DNA of 64,000 nt, from assembly GCA_963827855.1 (NCBI GenBank), contig CAWHBY010000003.1, forward strand, positions 1-64,000. Direction: 5' to 3'. The notes under the pieces are model-generated. The model had not been told where the DNA came from, did not search any database, and saw nothing but the letters and a program-made list of their open reading frames with translations. Each line of letters begins with the position of its first letter. The first letter of the stretch is position 1. The stretch is from DTPU01 sp963827855. GTDB taxonomy: Bacteria > Planctomycetota > Phycisphaerae > Sedimentisphaerales > Anaerobacaceae. Both the position numbers and the translations under genes were made by a program. Shown here piece after piece: positions 27,101 through 35,472 of the stretch.

Positions 27101-27578
27101 TGCGGGGCTGAGCACCATCACCTGGGACGGCCTTGACGACCAGGGCCGCCTGGCTACTGCCCCCAACGCAGACAGACTCATCACGGGATTCTGGAGATAT
27201 GATCTGCCTGACAACGCCCTCTTCATGACGGGCGGTACGCCCCAGATCCTGAACCTCCGCGCGGAGGTCAATACCTTCAGCCCTCTCAGTGAGAGATGTG
27301 ACAGCCAGGGCAAGGGCGAGGGGATTGTCTTGCGGTTCAGTCTGTCTGAAGAGGCTCGAGCCGTGGACGTCCGGGTCTACAGCGTGGCCACCAGCGATCT
27401 CATCAGGACCATCAGGATCCGTGATCTGGCTGCAGGCGAGCAGGCAGTCTGGTGGGACGGCAAAAACGGCAACGGTGAATACGCGGACATCGGAGACTAC
27501 CGCTTGGGCGCGCTCGCGGTGGATCTCCAGGGAAACGAATCCATGCTTCGGTACGTCCTGGTGAGGCTGGACTACTGA
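24153..27578 (+). CDS. Large exported PKD / discoidin-like / FlgD-like protein
   Basis: A 1141-residue protein. I choose GTG 24153 because AGGAGA precedes it, it overlaps the previous stop, and it gives a signal peptide ending AYA-AEY. After a region of about 110 residues there are four PKD-type domains near 145-520, marked by YEWDFTDDGIYEVESS, WWDFDGDGTWDTRD, YEWDFDGDGTFDWSS and YEWDFDGDGIYDWSS. Two discoidin-like units follow (AIDCQADTYWMSE; AIDGNLDTPWISS). The last third has three FlgD-like Ig modules (YWDGLDEQGVVVPDGLYY, ITWDGLDDQGR, WWDGKNGNGEYADIGDYRLG). No enzyme motif is seen. It is probably a cell-surface scaffold or adhesin working with the RHS protein encoded 31 bp downstream. Confidence 0.85.
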   Translation: MTQSVTHAAHTPRVSSAGVILAAQAAGWFAVLTPHAYAAEYTGLVDLTDRVSVTCSRYTFDRQQGQMRCTAKITNRTGESIRVPLVLTCKDLPAGVALRADGTLSDGTPFVDFSGKVQGGILAVGQITEACTLAFTCQGQVRMAPTLVVWGQPALAVSSSASPTSGPVPLQVSFGAASRGNVVKYEWDFTDDGIYEVESSTSPATTTTYTSTGSWTAKVRVTDNAGYTATDAVLITVLPGLESRPTAVPLQGFAPLKVRFKSEGIDPSGTLECFWWDFDGDGTWDTRDVVAKDYTHTYARSGTFHPALRVRSSTGREATTSLTIDVENSPPLAKAEVSPSSGEVPLTVQLSGSAEDADGSVVLYEWDFDGDGTFDWSSIDAGETTATYAQEGTYRAAFRATDDQGAQTLATAMTTVVSVGPKGSPTVSALALPSTGEAPLTVSFGGTASDPDDSIVLYEWDFDGDGIYDWSSSTTLETSYTYTVAGAHYAFLRVTDETGLTAVDPVTLFVDLSVNLWVEQNTIGLLQPDFVNLCQNTASMVRASSTRSGNLPIAAIDCQADTYWMSEPGDNPSYSPCETFIEVCLPLPQTVSQVNLNGGIAWENQGILAGRLSLFGPADSLLYSQEVVMASPYVEVMLPETSGVSRCRLTVRSSAAAGQCLLVEFEVGRNTGGPGASFLNLSRFSGVVARASSSLDAGCSGPAQAIDGNLDTPWISSFWDGPGNDPPRRSGDTTFEVAFLTPQRVSQINIKGGSLWPSCGMTRGRIDLFDAGGVLLVSRDVAMTSQDLQISIPPTAQVTTCRVTILEAHTGYPPVCGLGEFEVGTQAAPSTDLSGTHIGTFISADTRVWITLRDVGGSTVRTLVGGEPRAAGVFTDYWDGLDEQGVVVPDGLYYAILGYEVDGDRRVLDLTEVTGGTRYDFPFGTGCDQRESFPDTFSPFANDLLKLSFRLYRAQEVTAFIGPENTGTDATRLRTLVNRKPFPAGLSTITWDGLDDQGRLATAPNADRLITGFWRYDLPDNALFMTGGTPQILNLRAEVNTFSPLSERCDSQGKGEGIVLRFSLSEEARAVDVRVYSVATSDLIRTIRIRDLAAGEQAVWWDGKNGNGEYADIGDYRLGALAVDLQGNESMLRYVLVRLDY

Positions 27579-27609
27579 TTTGGCGACAGACTGAGGGAGG
27601 GTGTCGATC

Positions 27610-30600
27610 GTGCGCAACCTGGCTCTTGGACGGCTCATCCTCGCGTTGGCCCTTACAGGCCTGTGGCCCGGTCAAGGGTGGGCCTACAACAAGTCCTGGG
27701 ACCAGGGCCACCTCTATACGAGACCTGTCAGTGGCGCCCGCGGCTGGGGCCAGCGCGCGCACGAGGCCGCGAGCCAGGACGACAAGCGGGGGACCTACAC
27801 CTCCAAGACGTGCTGCCAGTCGCTCTGCAAGATGTGCCCGGTCTATGCCAACACGGGCAGGCTGCAGAAGACCTTTGTGGACCTGAAGGTGCCGGGCGTG
27901 GGTCCGGCGCTGACGGTCACTCGGACCTACCAGAGTCAGGACTGGGCCACCTCTCTGCTCGGCCGTGGATGGGTGTTCAACCTCGGCAGGCGGCTGACCC
28001 TCCTTCGAGGCAATGACGGACAGAGGCGACTGATCCTCCGCCAGGGGACGGGTGAGATCAACTTCTTCAGCGAAGACCTGGATGGCACCATTCACCTGTT
28101 GGCAGACTATGGCGTCTCCTACCAATTGACCCGGAACCCCGATGGCACCTACGTGGTCGTCTACACAGAGGGCACGGTCGAACACCTCACGGCCGACGGC
28201 CGGCTCCTGCAGGTGCTCGACAGGAATGCCAATGCCCTGTCTTTTGAGTACAACACGGTGGGGTGTCTCAGTCGCATCGTCAATGCCTCAGGCAACGGAG
28301 TTGACTTCCAGTTGGGGCCCAACGGCAAGATCGCCAGGGTATCGGACAATCTGGGCAGGGCGGTTCAGTACGCGTATGATCCGAACGGAAACCTCATCTC
28401 CTCCACGGACCCCATGGGCCTGGTCACGCAATACCGGTACGACGACCAGAACCGTCTCGTCGGCATCATGGATGCCAGGGGCAATCCCGTGTTGGCCGTG
28501 ACCTATGACAGCTTCCAACCGGCTCGGGTGGCGACGCTGACCGAAAAGGGCGAGACCTGGTGGATCGCCTACCGCGACGGGGCCACGGTCAAGATGGATG
28601 GATCGGGCAACACCTGGAGCTACAGCTTCAATGACCTCGGCATCATGGAGTCGATCACTGATCCCACCGGCAGGGTCCGGCTCCAGCAGCCCAACAAGGT
28701 GACTTCCACCAGCATGGAGTGGGAGCAGGATGCCGCCGGCAACCGGACATCGTACACGTATGGCCCTGAGGGGAACATCCGCAGCGAGACCGACGCCCTG
28801 GGCAACACCTGGCAGTATACCTATATGGCGGGAACGGATCGCCTGGAGAGCGAGACAGACCCGCTGGGTGTGGTAACCCGGTTCGATTACGACGGCCGGG
28901 GTAACCCGATACGCCTGATCCGCGACGCGGGCGGACCTTTGGAGAATGTGACCACCTATGGGGTAGACTCCTGGGGCAATCGGACCCATGTCACGGATGC
29001 AGCAGGCAGCCGGACGGTCTACAGCTATGACTCGAATGGCAACCTCCTGCAGATCACGGATGCCCTGGGCAACGTCACTGTCTATGCCTATGACGCCAGG
29101 GGCAACCGGCTTACTGAGACCGATCCGCTGGGCAGTACCACCTCATACCTCTACGACGTCATGGATCACCTCCTGGCGGTCACGGGCCCGTTGGGGTACA
29201 CGACCACCTACAGCTATGACGCAAACGGCAACCGGACCTCCGAGACCGACAGTCAAGGCCATACGACCCAGTTCATCTATGATGCCTACAACCGGCTGTC
29301 GGAGACCGTGGACCCGGCCGGCAACCACCGGGTCCTTCGATACGATGCCGAGGACCACGTGGTGTCCGTTGTGGAGGCCGACGGCAGCCTGATCTACTAC
29401 TCCTATGACAGCCTTGGCCGCAGGATTGCCGAGGTCAGGAAGGTGGGGGACGCCAACTCGACGCCTGACGGAGATGACGCCGTCACCCGGTACAATTACG
29501 ATGAGGTGGGCAATAGGGTGTCCAGCACCGATTCCGAAGGCGCGACCCAGTTCTTTGCCTATGACCGCCTGGGGCGAAGGACCTTGGAGACGAACGGCCG
29601 CGGCGAATCGATCGCCATGGCCCATGGATCCTCGGGAGAGTTGGCCTCCTGCACACTGGCCGATGGGAACATCATCGAGTCCGTGTATGACCGGTTGGGC
29701 CGGCGGGTGGTCGTCAAGGACGGCCAGGGTGTGGTGGCAACCTATGGCTATGACGCGTTGGGAAACCGGATCTCGGTCACGGACGCCGGTGGAACGGTGG
29801 CCCTGTTCTCGTACGACCCCGCGGGCCGGCAGGTTCTGACCACCACGCCGGATGGCCCTTCGAAGACCTATGCCTATGATGCCGCGGGTAGGGTCACCCA
29901 GATCGCGCAGAATGGGGGAGGCACGATCCGCTACACCTACGATGCTGCGGGACGCAAGACGTCCATCACCGATCCCGTGGGTAATATCACGACCGCGGGC
30001 TATGACAGCGAGGGCAATCTGACGTCGCTGACCTCCTCCGACGGCAGGTCCACGCAGTTCTTCTATGACGCCCTGAACCGCCTTGCTCGCGAACGATATC
30101 CCGACGGAACCGAACGGCAGTTTGCCTATGATGCGATGGGCCGCGTGACGCAGGAGACCGATCCCAACGGCGACATGATCCTCTACACGTATGATGCCCT
30201 GGGCCATCTCACGATGGAGGACTACCCCGGCGACAACGACAACACCTTTGTCTACGACAGGGCCGGCCGTCTGATCGTGGGGTCCAACCGTACGACCATG
30301 ACGCGATTCACCTATGACGCATGGGGGGCGGTCCTGAGGACGGTCCAGAATGGCGTCGAGGTGTCCTATGCCTATGACATGAACGACCACAAGAGGACGC
30401 TTGTCTACCCCGACGGCCAGACCGTCACTGAATGCTACAATGAACGGGCGGAGTTGATGCAGGTCGTTGATGGGGCCGGCAATCCCTGGGCGACCTACGA
30501 GGTGGATGCGTCGGGCCGGCGGCTGTCACGGACCCTTCGGAACGGGTATGTCACGACCTTCGTTCATGGTCCGGACGGGTCGCAGACCGGCATCGTCCAT

Positions 30601-32169
30601 CAACGGGCCGGCAAGAAGACCTTCGGGTATGAGTATGCCCTGGACGGCTCGGCCAACAGGATCGAGTGCCGCAAGGCGCATGACCCTGGCCGATGTGACC
30701 AGTACGGGTACGATGGACTGTCGCGGCTTGTGGCATTCAGGCGAGGGGCGCGCAATGTGGAGGGCCGGATACCGGAGCCTGAGCACCAGACGGCCTATGT
30801 CCTGGATGCGGCCGGCAACCTGGTGACCCTTGCCGAAGACGGGACTACCCAGAGCCTCTCCTACAATGCGATGGACGAATGCACCAAGGTCAACGAGATG
30901 GACCTGCTCTATGACCCAAAGGGCAATCTCATCGAAGATGGGAGTCTCCTGTACGAATACAGCCCTGCAGACCAGCTCATCCGGGTGATCCGCAAGTCCG
31001 ACCAGGCCGTGCTGGCCGACTACGAATATGATGCCTTTGGCAGGAGAACGGCAAAGGTCGTAGCCGCAGCGCGTACGGAGTACTTCTACGACGGCCCCCG
31101 GGTCATTGCCGAGCGGACAGGAGGCCGGATCGACAGGACGACTATCTATGGCGGCGGTTATGTCGACGACGTGATCGTCCTGCAGACACCGGAGAACCAC
31201 CTCTTCACCCTTGCGGACGGCACGTGGAGCGTCACGGCCGTGACCGACGACCAGGGCGACCTTGTGGAGGAGTACTGCTATGAGCCCTATGGACGCGTTA
31301 CCCCCCTGGGTCCCGAAGGGCATCCACTGGCGGCCTCTTCGGTGGGCAATCCGCGCAGGTTCACAGGCGCCATCTACGATGAAGAAGTGGGCCTGTACTA
31401 TCTCAGGGCCCGCTACTACAGTCCCTCCCTGGCCAGATTTCTCAGCCGAGATCCCATGAGGGAACCGCTTCAGGCGGCCAATCCGTACGTCTACTGTCTT
31501 GACAACCCCGTCAACAGAGTGGACCCCTATGGCCTGGTGTCCTGGTCGTCCTCCAGATGCAGTAGCAGGAAGATCCAGATGAGCTTTCAGACGCTCCTGA
31601 AGTGGCTGCCTCCCAGCATGAAGAGGAAGACACCCTGCAAGGGCACCCTTTCCTACGAGGTCAGCCGATGCGAGAAGTGCTGCGATAGCGGGATACGACG
31701 GGGCCAGCTCTCCTACGAGGAATCTGACTCGCTGAGCGTGTCTCCTTGGCAATGGAGGTCTCCGGGCCTGCCCTTCTGGGGCGTGACGATCCCCATGGCC
31801 GACACCTACGTGGGGCTCATCGGGTATCTGACGACGAGCCTGGGCGGCAATGCAAAGGCAACCATCAACGGATGCACGGATCAATGGAGCGGCGGCGGGT
31901 GCGTCAATGGAGCCGTGACGTTCGAGGCCCAACTGGGCACCGAGGTTCGGGACACGGCCAAGGCCCGTGTCTCCGGCGCGGTCAATCTTTCAGGCCAGGC
32001 CTGCCTGACCGGATCGAGCTCCGGCATCCGCGTGAGGGATCGCTGGTGCGTATCGGGAAGCATCAAGGTCTTGGCGGAGCTGTACTTCTTCAGTTACCAG
32101 TGGGTGCCGGTTCAGGCCAGCTACTGCCTGTCGTTGCTCCAGCCGGCCAAGGGTGAGAATCCCCGATGA
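27610..32169 (+). CDS. RHS/YD-repeat surface protein
   Basis: A 1519-residue protein. GTG 27610 lies 9 bases after GGGAGG and starts a signal peptide (RLILALALTGLWPGQGWA). A Cys-containing DUF6531-like entry domain follows (CKMCPVYANTGRLQKTFVDL, GPALTVTRTYQSQDW). Some 25-30 YD repeats (YDANGNRTSETDSQGHTTQF type) run to the RHS core GLYYLRARYYSPSLARFLSR, with VDPYGL near residue 1310. The 200-residue tail after the core has about eleven Cys and no toxin motif that I recognise. The gene ends by ATGA overlap with the PD40 gene. RHS shells usually encapsulate their C-terminal domain; without a recognised toxin or a cytoplasmic immunity gene, a structural or adhesive role is equally likely. Confidence 0.92.
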   Translation: MRNLALGRLILALALTGLWPGQGWAYNKSWDQGHLYTRPVSGARGWGQRAHEAASQDDKRGTYTSKTCCQSLCKMCPVYANTGRLQKTFVDLKVPGVGPALTVTRTYQSQDWATSLLGRGWVFNLGRRLTLLRGNDGQRRLILRQGTGEINFFSEDLDGTIHLLADYGVSYQLTRNPDGTYVVVYTEGTVEHLTADGRLLQVLDRNANALSFEYNTVGCLSRIVNASGNGVDFQLGPNGKIARVSDNLGRAVQYAYDPNGNLISSTDPMGLVTQYRYDDQNRLVGIMDARGNPVLAVTYDSFQPARVATLTEKGETWWIAYRDGATVKMDGSGNTWSYSFNDLGIMESITDPTGRVRLQQPNKVTSTSMEWEQDAAGNRTSYTYGPEGNIRSETDALGNTWQYTYMAGTDRLESETDPLGVVTRFDYDGRGNPIRLIRDAGGPLENVTTYGVDSWGNRTHVTDAAGSRTVYSYDSNGNLLQITDALGNVTVYAYDARGNRLTETDPLGSTTSYLYDVMDHLLAVTGPLGYTTTYSYDANGNRTSETDSQGHTTQFIYDAYNRLSETVDPAGNHRVLRYDAEDHVVSVVEADGSLIYYSYDSLGRRIAEVRKVGDANSTPDGDDAVTRYNYDEVGNRVSSTDSEGATQFFAYDRLGRRTLETNGRGESIAMAHGSSGELASCTLADGNIIESVYDRLGRRVVVKDGQGVVATYGYDALGNRISVTDAGGTVALFSYDPAGRQVLTTTPDGPSKTYAYDAAGRVTQIAQNGGGTIRYTYDAAGRKTSITDPVGNITTAGYDSEGNLTSLTSSDGRSTQFFYDALNRLARERYPDGTERQFAYDAMGRVTQETDPNGDMILYTYDALGHLTMEDYPGDNDNTFVYDRAGRLIVGSNRTTMTRFTYDAWGAVLRTVQNGVEVSYAYDMNDHKRTLVYPDGQTVTECYNERAELMQVVDGAGNPWATYEVDASGRRLSRTLRNGYVTTFVHGPDGSQTGIVHQRAGKKTFGYEYALDGSANRIECRKAHDPGRCDQYGYDGLSRLVAFRRGARNVEGRIPEPEHQTAYVLDAAGNLVTLAEDGTTQSLSYNAMDECTKVNEMDLLYDPKGNLIEDGSLLYEYSPADQLIRVIRKSDQAVLADYEYDAFGRRTAKVVAAARTEYFYDGPRVIAERTGGRIDRTTIYGGGYVDDVIVLQTPENHLFTLADGTWSVTAVTDDQGDLVEEYCYEPYGRVTPLGPEGHPLAASSVGNPRRFTGAIYDEEVGLYYLRARYYSPSLARFLSRDPMREPLQAANPYVYCLDNPVNRVDPYGLVSWSSSRCSSRKIQMSFQTLLKWLPPSMKRKTPCKGTLSYEVSRCEKCCDSGIRRGQLSYEESDSLSVSPWQWRSPGLPFWGVTIPMADTYVGLIGYLTTSLGGNAKATINGCTDQWSGGGCVNGAVTFEAQLGTEVRDTAKARVSGAVNLSGQACLTGSSSGIRVRDRWCVSGSIKVLAELYFFSYQWVPVQASYCLSLLQPAKGENPR

Positions 32170-33050
32170 AGACGTTCATCTGCATTCTGTTTTGGGCCGG
32201 CGCGGCGGCGGCCGAGGGACGAGCTGAGTCCAGCCAGTTCGCCTTTGCGGCCAATGCCGGCGCCGGCAACTGGGATATCGTGGTCGGCGGCCCCGCTGGC
32301 GGGGCCGCCGTACCACTGACCTGCACGGCCTGGGACGAGTCCGATCCCCGTTGGTCGCCGGACAGAAGGGCGATCGTGTACGCGGGAAGTGACGGCAGGC
32401 TCTACAAGGTGGACGTGCAGACACTCCAGGTGCAGGAGCTGGCCTTAGAGGACCCCAGCTTCCAGAAGGCAGGTCCATGCTTCTCACCTGATGGCACGAG
32501 GATCGTGTACTCTCGCCTCAATGGCAACGGTCCGGATGACACGGACCTGGCAATCTATGACCTGAGGACAAAGACGGCCAGGACTCTCATCCACCAATAT
32601 GGGCCCCAGTCCGACCCCGATTGGTCGCCCGATGGCAAGACCATCGTGTACGTCAGTACCCATTGCTCTGCAGACTGCGGCAGGGTCATCCAGGAGCTGT
32701 GGGTGGCCAACAGCGACGGTGGATACGCCCGCCAACTGCTCATGACGCACTCCATGTGCATCAGGCCCCGGTGGTCGCCCGATTCCAAGAGGATCGCCTT
32801 TTCGTCCGACCAGAGCGGCAACTTCGACATCTGGAGCCTGTTCGTTGAGAATGTCTCCTTGAGGCAGGTGACTGTTGATCCGCACCTCGACACAAGTCCG
32901 GCCTGGTCACCCGACGCCAGGCGATTGGCCTTCATCTCTGGCAGGACGGGAAGGATGAAGGTATGGCTGGTGGACCTGAGCACGGGCGCCCAGTGGATGC
33001 CCCGGTCGTCTGAGGGTGTTGAGATGGAGTGCCGGGATGTGGCTTGGTGA
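32166..33050 (+). CDS. Exported TolB-like PD40 beta-propeller
   Basis: A 294-residue protein starting within the RHS stop codon (ATGA). It has a short signal peptide (MKTFICILFWAGAAAAEG) and five or six PD40 blades with the family core WSPDGK..(I/V)Y: DPRWSPDRRAIVYAG, PCFSPDGTRIVYSR, DPDWSPDGKTIVYVS, RPRWSPDSKRIAFSS and SPAWSPDARRLAFIS. It resembles the C-terminal propeller of TolB but lacks TolB's N-terminal domain. Coupling to the RHS gene suggests a binding partner or chaperone for that protein in the periplasm; this is inference. It is not an immunity protein of any type I know. Confidence 0.85.
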   Translation: MKTFICILFWAGAAAAEGRAESSQFAFAANAGAGNWDIVVGGPAGGAAVPLTCTAWDESDPRWSPDRRAIVYAGSDGRLYKVDVQTLQVQELALEDPSFQKAGPCFSPDGTRIVYSRLNGNGPDDTDLAIYDLRTKTARTLIHQYGPQSDPDWSPDGKTIVYVSTHCSADCGRVIQELWVANSDGGYARQLLMTHSMCIRPRWSPDSKRIAFSSDQSGNFDIWSLFVENVSLRQVTVDPHLDTSPAWSPDARRLAFISGRTGRMKVWLVDLSTGAQWMPRSSEGVEMECRDVAW

Positions 33051-33062
33051 GGAGCGAGGGAC

Positions 33063-34205
33063 ATGAGGCCTAGATCTCCGGTGACCTCCGGCATGGTCCT
33101 TGCAGCAGTCGCTGTATGGGTGGCCTCGTGTGTGACGAGCCCGGTGGCCCCCAAGATACCGCCCCATCCACGACCCAGGACAGATCTGATCCAGGACGTC
33201 CGGGTCTCCCGAGACTGCTTCAATCCACAGGCGGGCGAGGAGGTCCGCATTTTCTACACGCTGACAGACAAGGCGAGCGTCACGGCCCGGATCTACGATC
33301 CTGACTTCGGCCTGGTCAGGGTCCTGGCCATCGCAGGCCTCCAGGATCAGGGACCGCGCAGTCTCTCCTGGGACGGCAGGGACAAGGACGCGGTCCTGGT
33401 CCCTGATGAGGCCTACTTCCTGACCCTGACGGCCACGGACGAGACTGGAGGGACACAGCTCTATGACCCCACCGTGTTCTCGGGCGGCCGGGCCGTTGAC
33501 CTGAACCAGGCAGATCTGGACCCGGACACACAGACCCTTACCTACAGGCTAACAGTCTCCAGCCGTGTCCTGATCCGGCTGGGCATTCAGGATGGGCCGC
33601 TGCTCAATACCCTGGTGGACTGGAAGCCGCGACTTGCAGGGGAGGTCACGGAACCCTGGAATGGCAGAGACCAGGATGGCCTGTTCGATCTTGCCGGTCA
33701 CCCTCGGTTCCGGATGCTGATCACGTGCTTTGACCTTCCGGTCAACTCGGTCATCACGTATGGGAACCGAAGCCTGGGCTATCGTCACTACAAGGCGAAC
33801 ATTGCTGCTGACCGGCCCATCAAGGGCCGGCCCAACAGGCCCGGCGCCCCGATCTCTCCGCACTATCTACTGCCCAGGACCATGGACTACTCGCCTGGCG
33901 TCAGCGTCACTTTTGGCGTCAGCACGGGCCAATCCACGGCCGAGCCGCCTGTCCTCAAGGGCAGGACGCTGGTCCGCGTGGACGTCGCAGAGGCGGACAG
34001 GTCCTTCCTTATGAACCAGCAATACGAGATCACGTTCTTCGTCGACGGCGAGTTCTTCGCAGAACAGGAGATCGGATACACGCCCTTGAACTGGGTGTGG
34101 GACCTGTCCGGCGTGAAGGAAGGCCCGCACATACTGACGGTCAATCTGTCCGGCTTCAAGGACCAGATGGCCGTGCTGAGCAAGCAGGTCATCGTTGCGA
34201 GGTGA
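33063..34205 (+). CDS. Putative lipoprotein with FlgD-like domains
   Basis: A 380-residue protein with a lipobox-type signal (MVLAAVAVWVASC, predicted acylation at that Cys), a Pro-rich linker, and two FlgD-type Ig modules near residues 40-130 (VRIFYTLTDKASVTARIYD, LSWDGRDKDAVLVPDEAYF) and 135-220 (LTYRLTVSSRVLIRLGI, EPWNGRDQDGLFDLAG). The remainder is a beta-rich domain ending GPHILTVNLSGFKDQ. It lies 12 bp after the PD40 gene and 5 bp before the DUF1573 fusion, clearly in the same operon. It shares the FlgD-like fold with the large protein two genes before RHS, suggesting related assembly roles. Confidence 0.82.
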   Translation: MRPRSPVTSGMVLAAVAVWVASCVTSPVAPKIPPHPRPRTDLIQDVRVSRDCFNPQAGEEVRIFYTLTDKASVTARIYDPDFGLVRVLAIAGLQDQGPRSLSWDGRDKDAVLVPDEAYFLTLTATDETGGTQLYDPTVFSGGRAVDLNQADLDPDTQTLTYRLTVSSRVLIRLGIQDGPLLNTLVDWKPRLAGEVTEPWNGRDQDGLFDLAGHPRFRMLITCFDLPVNSVITYGNRSLGYRHYKANIAADRPIKGRPNRPGAPISPHYLLPRTMDYSPGVSVTFGVSTGQSTAEPPVLKGRTLVRVDVAEADRSFLMNQQYEITFFVDGEFFAEQEIGYTPLNWVWDLSGVKEGPHILTVNLSGFKDQMAVLSKQVIVAR

Positions 34206-34210
34206 CGGGT

Positions 34211-35407
34211 ATGAGACTATCTCAGTGGATACTGGCCATGGCGACTGCCCTGTGTGGCATGTCCACGTGCGCCTGCGGCGAACCGAACCTCCCGGGCCTT
34301 GCGTTTGAGGCCGCGGCCATTGACCTGGGTGTGACCGGCCCAAACCAGCCTGTCGCCTGCAGCTTCAGTTTCACCAACACAGGCGGCGAGCCGCTCGTCC
34401 TCAAGTCCATCAGGTCTTCATGCGCATGTCGCGTGGGCGGCATCACCCCCTGGACGATCCTGGCTGGCCAGGGTGGCCAAATCTCGGTGGACTGCATTAC
34501 ACCAAGGTGGCCGGGGCCTTGGTCAGAGATCATCCGTGTGGCCACGAATGACCCGGGGCAAGGCGAGATCAAGCTGACCCTCACCGCCAGGGTCAGGACC
34601 GGCTACGGCCTGGACCCTGAGTCGCTCTCCTTTGGACGAGTCCCTGCCGGAGAGCCGGCCATGCAGGCGGTCCGCCTCATCGATCTGACTGCCGCCAGGC
34701 TCGACCTGCAGCGAGTGGAGGCGCCAGCAGACTATCTGGTCACCGACGTCCAGCGGATCGACGAGGGACCCTGGAAGGGCTTTCTCATCCAGGTGGCCCT
34801 GAATCCCTCTGCGCCGCAGGGGCCTTTTGCCGTCCCTCTGACCTTGCACACCAACCTGGCCGGATGCCGCCATATCGACGTGCCTGTCATAGGCTGCATC
34901 ATGGCCGCCTCACTGCAGTCAGGTTCAGGTGAGGGGAGCCGGGCCACGCAGGCCTCTGCCTCCGCGGCCAAGGCTGGGTCTCTGTACGTGACCCGCATAC
35001 CTACAGAGGAAGACACGCTCGTGTCCGCGTGGCTGATCAAGCGATTCATCGATCCCGGTGCGGACTTCGCCTTCATCCAGCCCGATGGCCCCATGCCAAG
35101 GCAGCAGGCTGCCACCCTGTTCGACCTGCCCTGCCTTCAGGCCCGCTGGAGCCGCTCTGGCCGGGGCTGCACGGCGGAGCAGATACTGGCTGATCTCCGC
35201 AGCGCAGACGCAGGCGTGAAGCCCATCGTCTCCTGGGTCCACCAGCTCGAAATGGCACCCTGGCTGATTGCTGCTGATTCAGAGGCAGGCCGGTTCCGCG
35301 GCCGGATGCGAGGCGTGTTGGCAGGCTGCGCGGACGCCCAGGAGACGCTGGCACAGGCCTTTGTGCTGTTGGACACAATCCAAAGAGAGAACGGGCAGCG
35401 GCCGTGA
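34211..35407 (+). CDS. DUF1573 - ChrB-like fusion protein
   Basis: A 398-residue exported protein; ATG 34211 is 5 bp after the preceding stop. After a signal peptide (LAMATALCGMSTCACG) come two DUF1573-type Ig domains: residues 25-125 (CSFSFTNTGGEPLVLKSIRS, then SCACRVGG) and 130-240 (LSFGRVPAGEPAMQAVRLI). From about 265 the chain changes to DTLVSAWLIKRFIDPGADF and runs on to CTAEQILADLRSADAG, VSWVHQLEM and AQAFVLLDTIQ. This matches the C-terminal domain of chromate-resistance protein ChrB, where R(F)IDP is the hallmark. ChrB is normally cytoplasmic, so an exported fusion is unusual. Function is unknown; it closes the six-gene operon. Confidence 0.8.
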   Translation: MRLSQWILAMATALCGMSTCACGEPNLPGLAFEAAAIDLGVTGPNQPVACSFSFTNTGGEPLVLKSIRSSCACRVGGITPWTILAGQGGQISVDCITPRWPGPWSEIIRVATNDPGQGEIKLTLTARVRTGYGLDPESLSFGRVPAGEPAMQAVRLIDLTAARLDLQRVEAPADYLVTDVQRIDEGPWKGFLIQVALNPSAPQGPFAVPLTLHTNLAGCRHIDVPVIGCIMAASLQSGSGEGSRATQASASAAKAGSLYVTRIPTEEDTLVSAWLIKRFIDPGADFAFIQPDGPMPRQQAATLFDLPCLQARWSRSGRGCTAEQILADLRSADAGVKPIVSWVHQLEMAPWLIAADSEAGRFRGRMRGVLAGCADAQETLAQAFVLLDTIQRENGQRP

Positions 35408-35409
35408 GC

Positions 35410-35438
35410 TTGACACATAGGGACCGTACAGGGAGAAT
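35410..35438 (+). promoter_or_regulatory. Candidate promoter for the ABC binding-protein gene
   Basis: TTGACA (35410-35415), a 17-base spacer and GAGAAT (35433-35438). A start near 35445 would leave a leader of about 28 bases containing AAAGGAGG in front of GTG 35473. Confidence 0.5.
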
Positions 35439-35472
35439 ACTGCCTGAGGTGGGATGACAAAGGAGGTACACA

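Noticed and set aside
30526..31932. 468-codon minus-strand open frame under the RHS gene
   Set aside because: Its periodic composition simply mirrors the YD repeats on the other strand.
27610..32169. Classical RHS toxin with immunity gene
   Set aside because: The tail matches no toxin motif I know and the coupled downstream gene is an exported propeller with a signal peptide.
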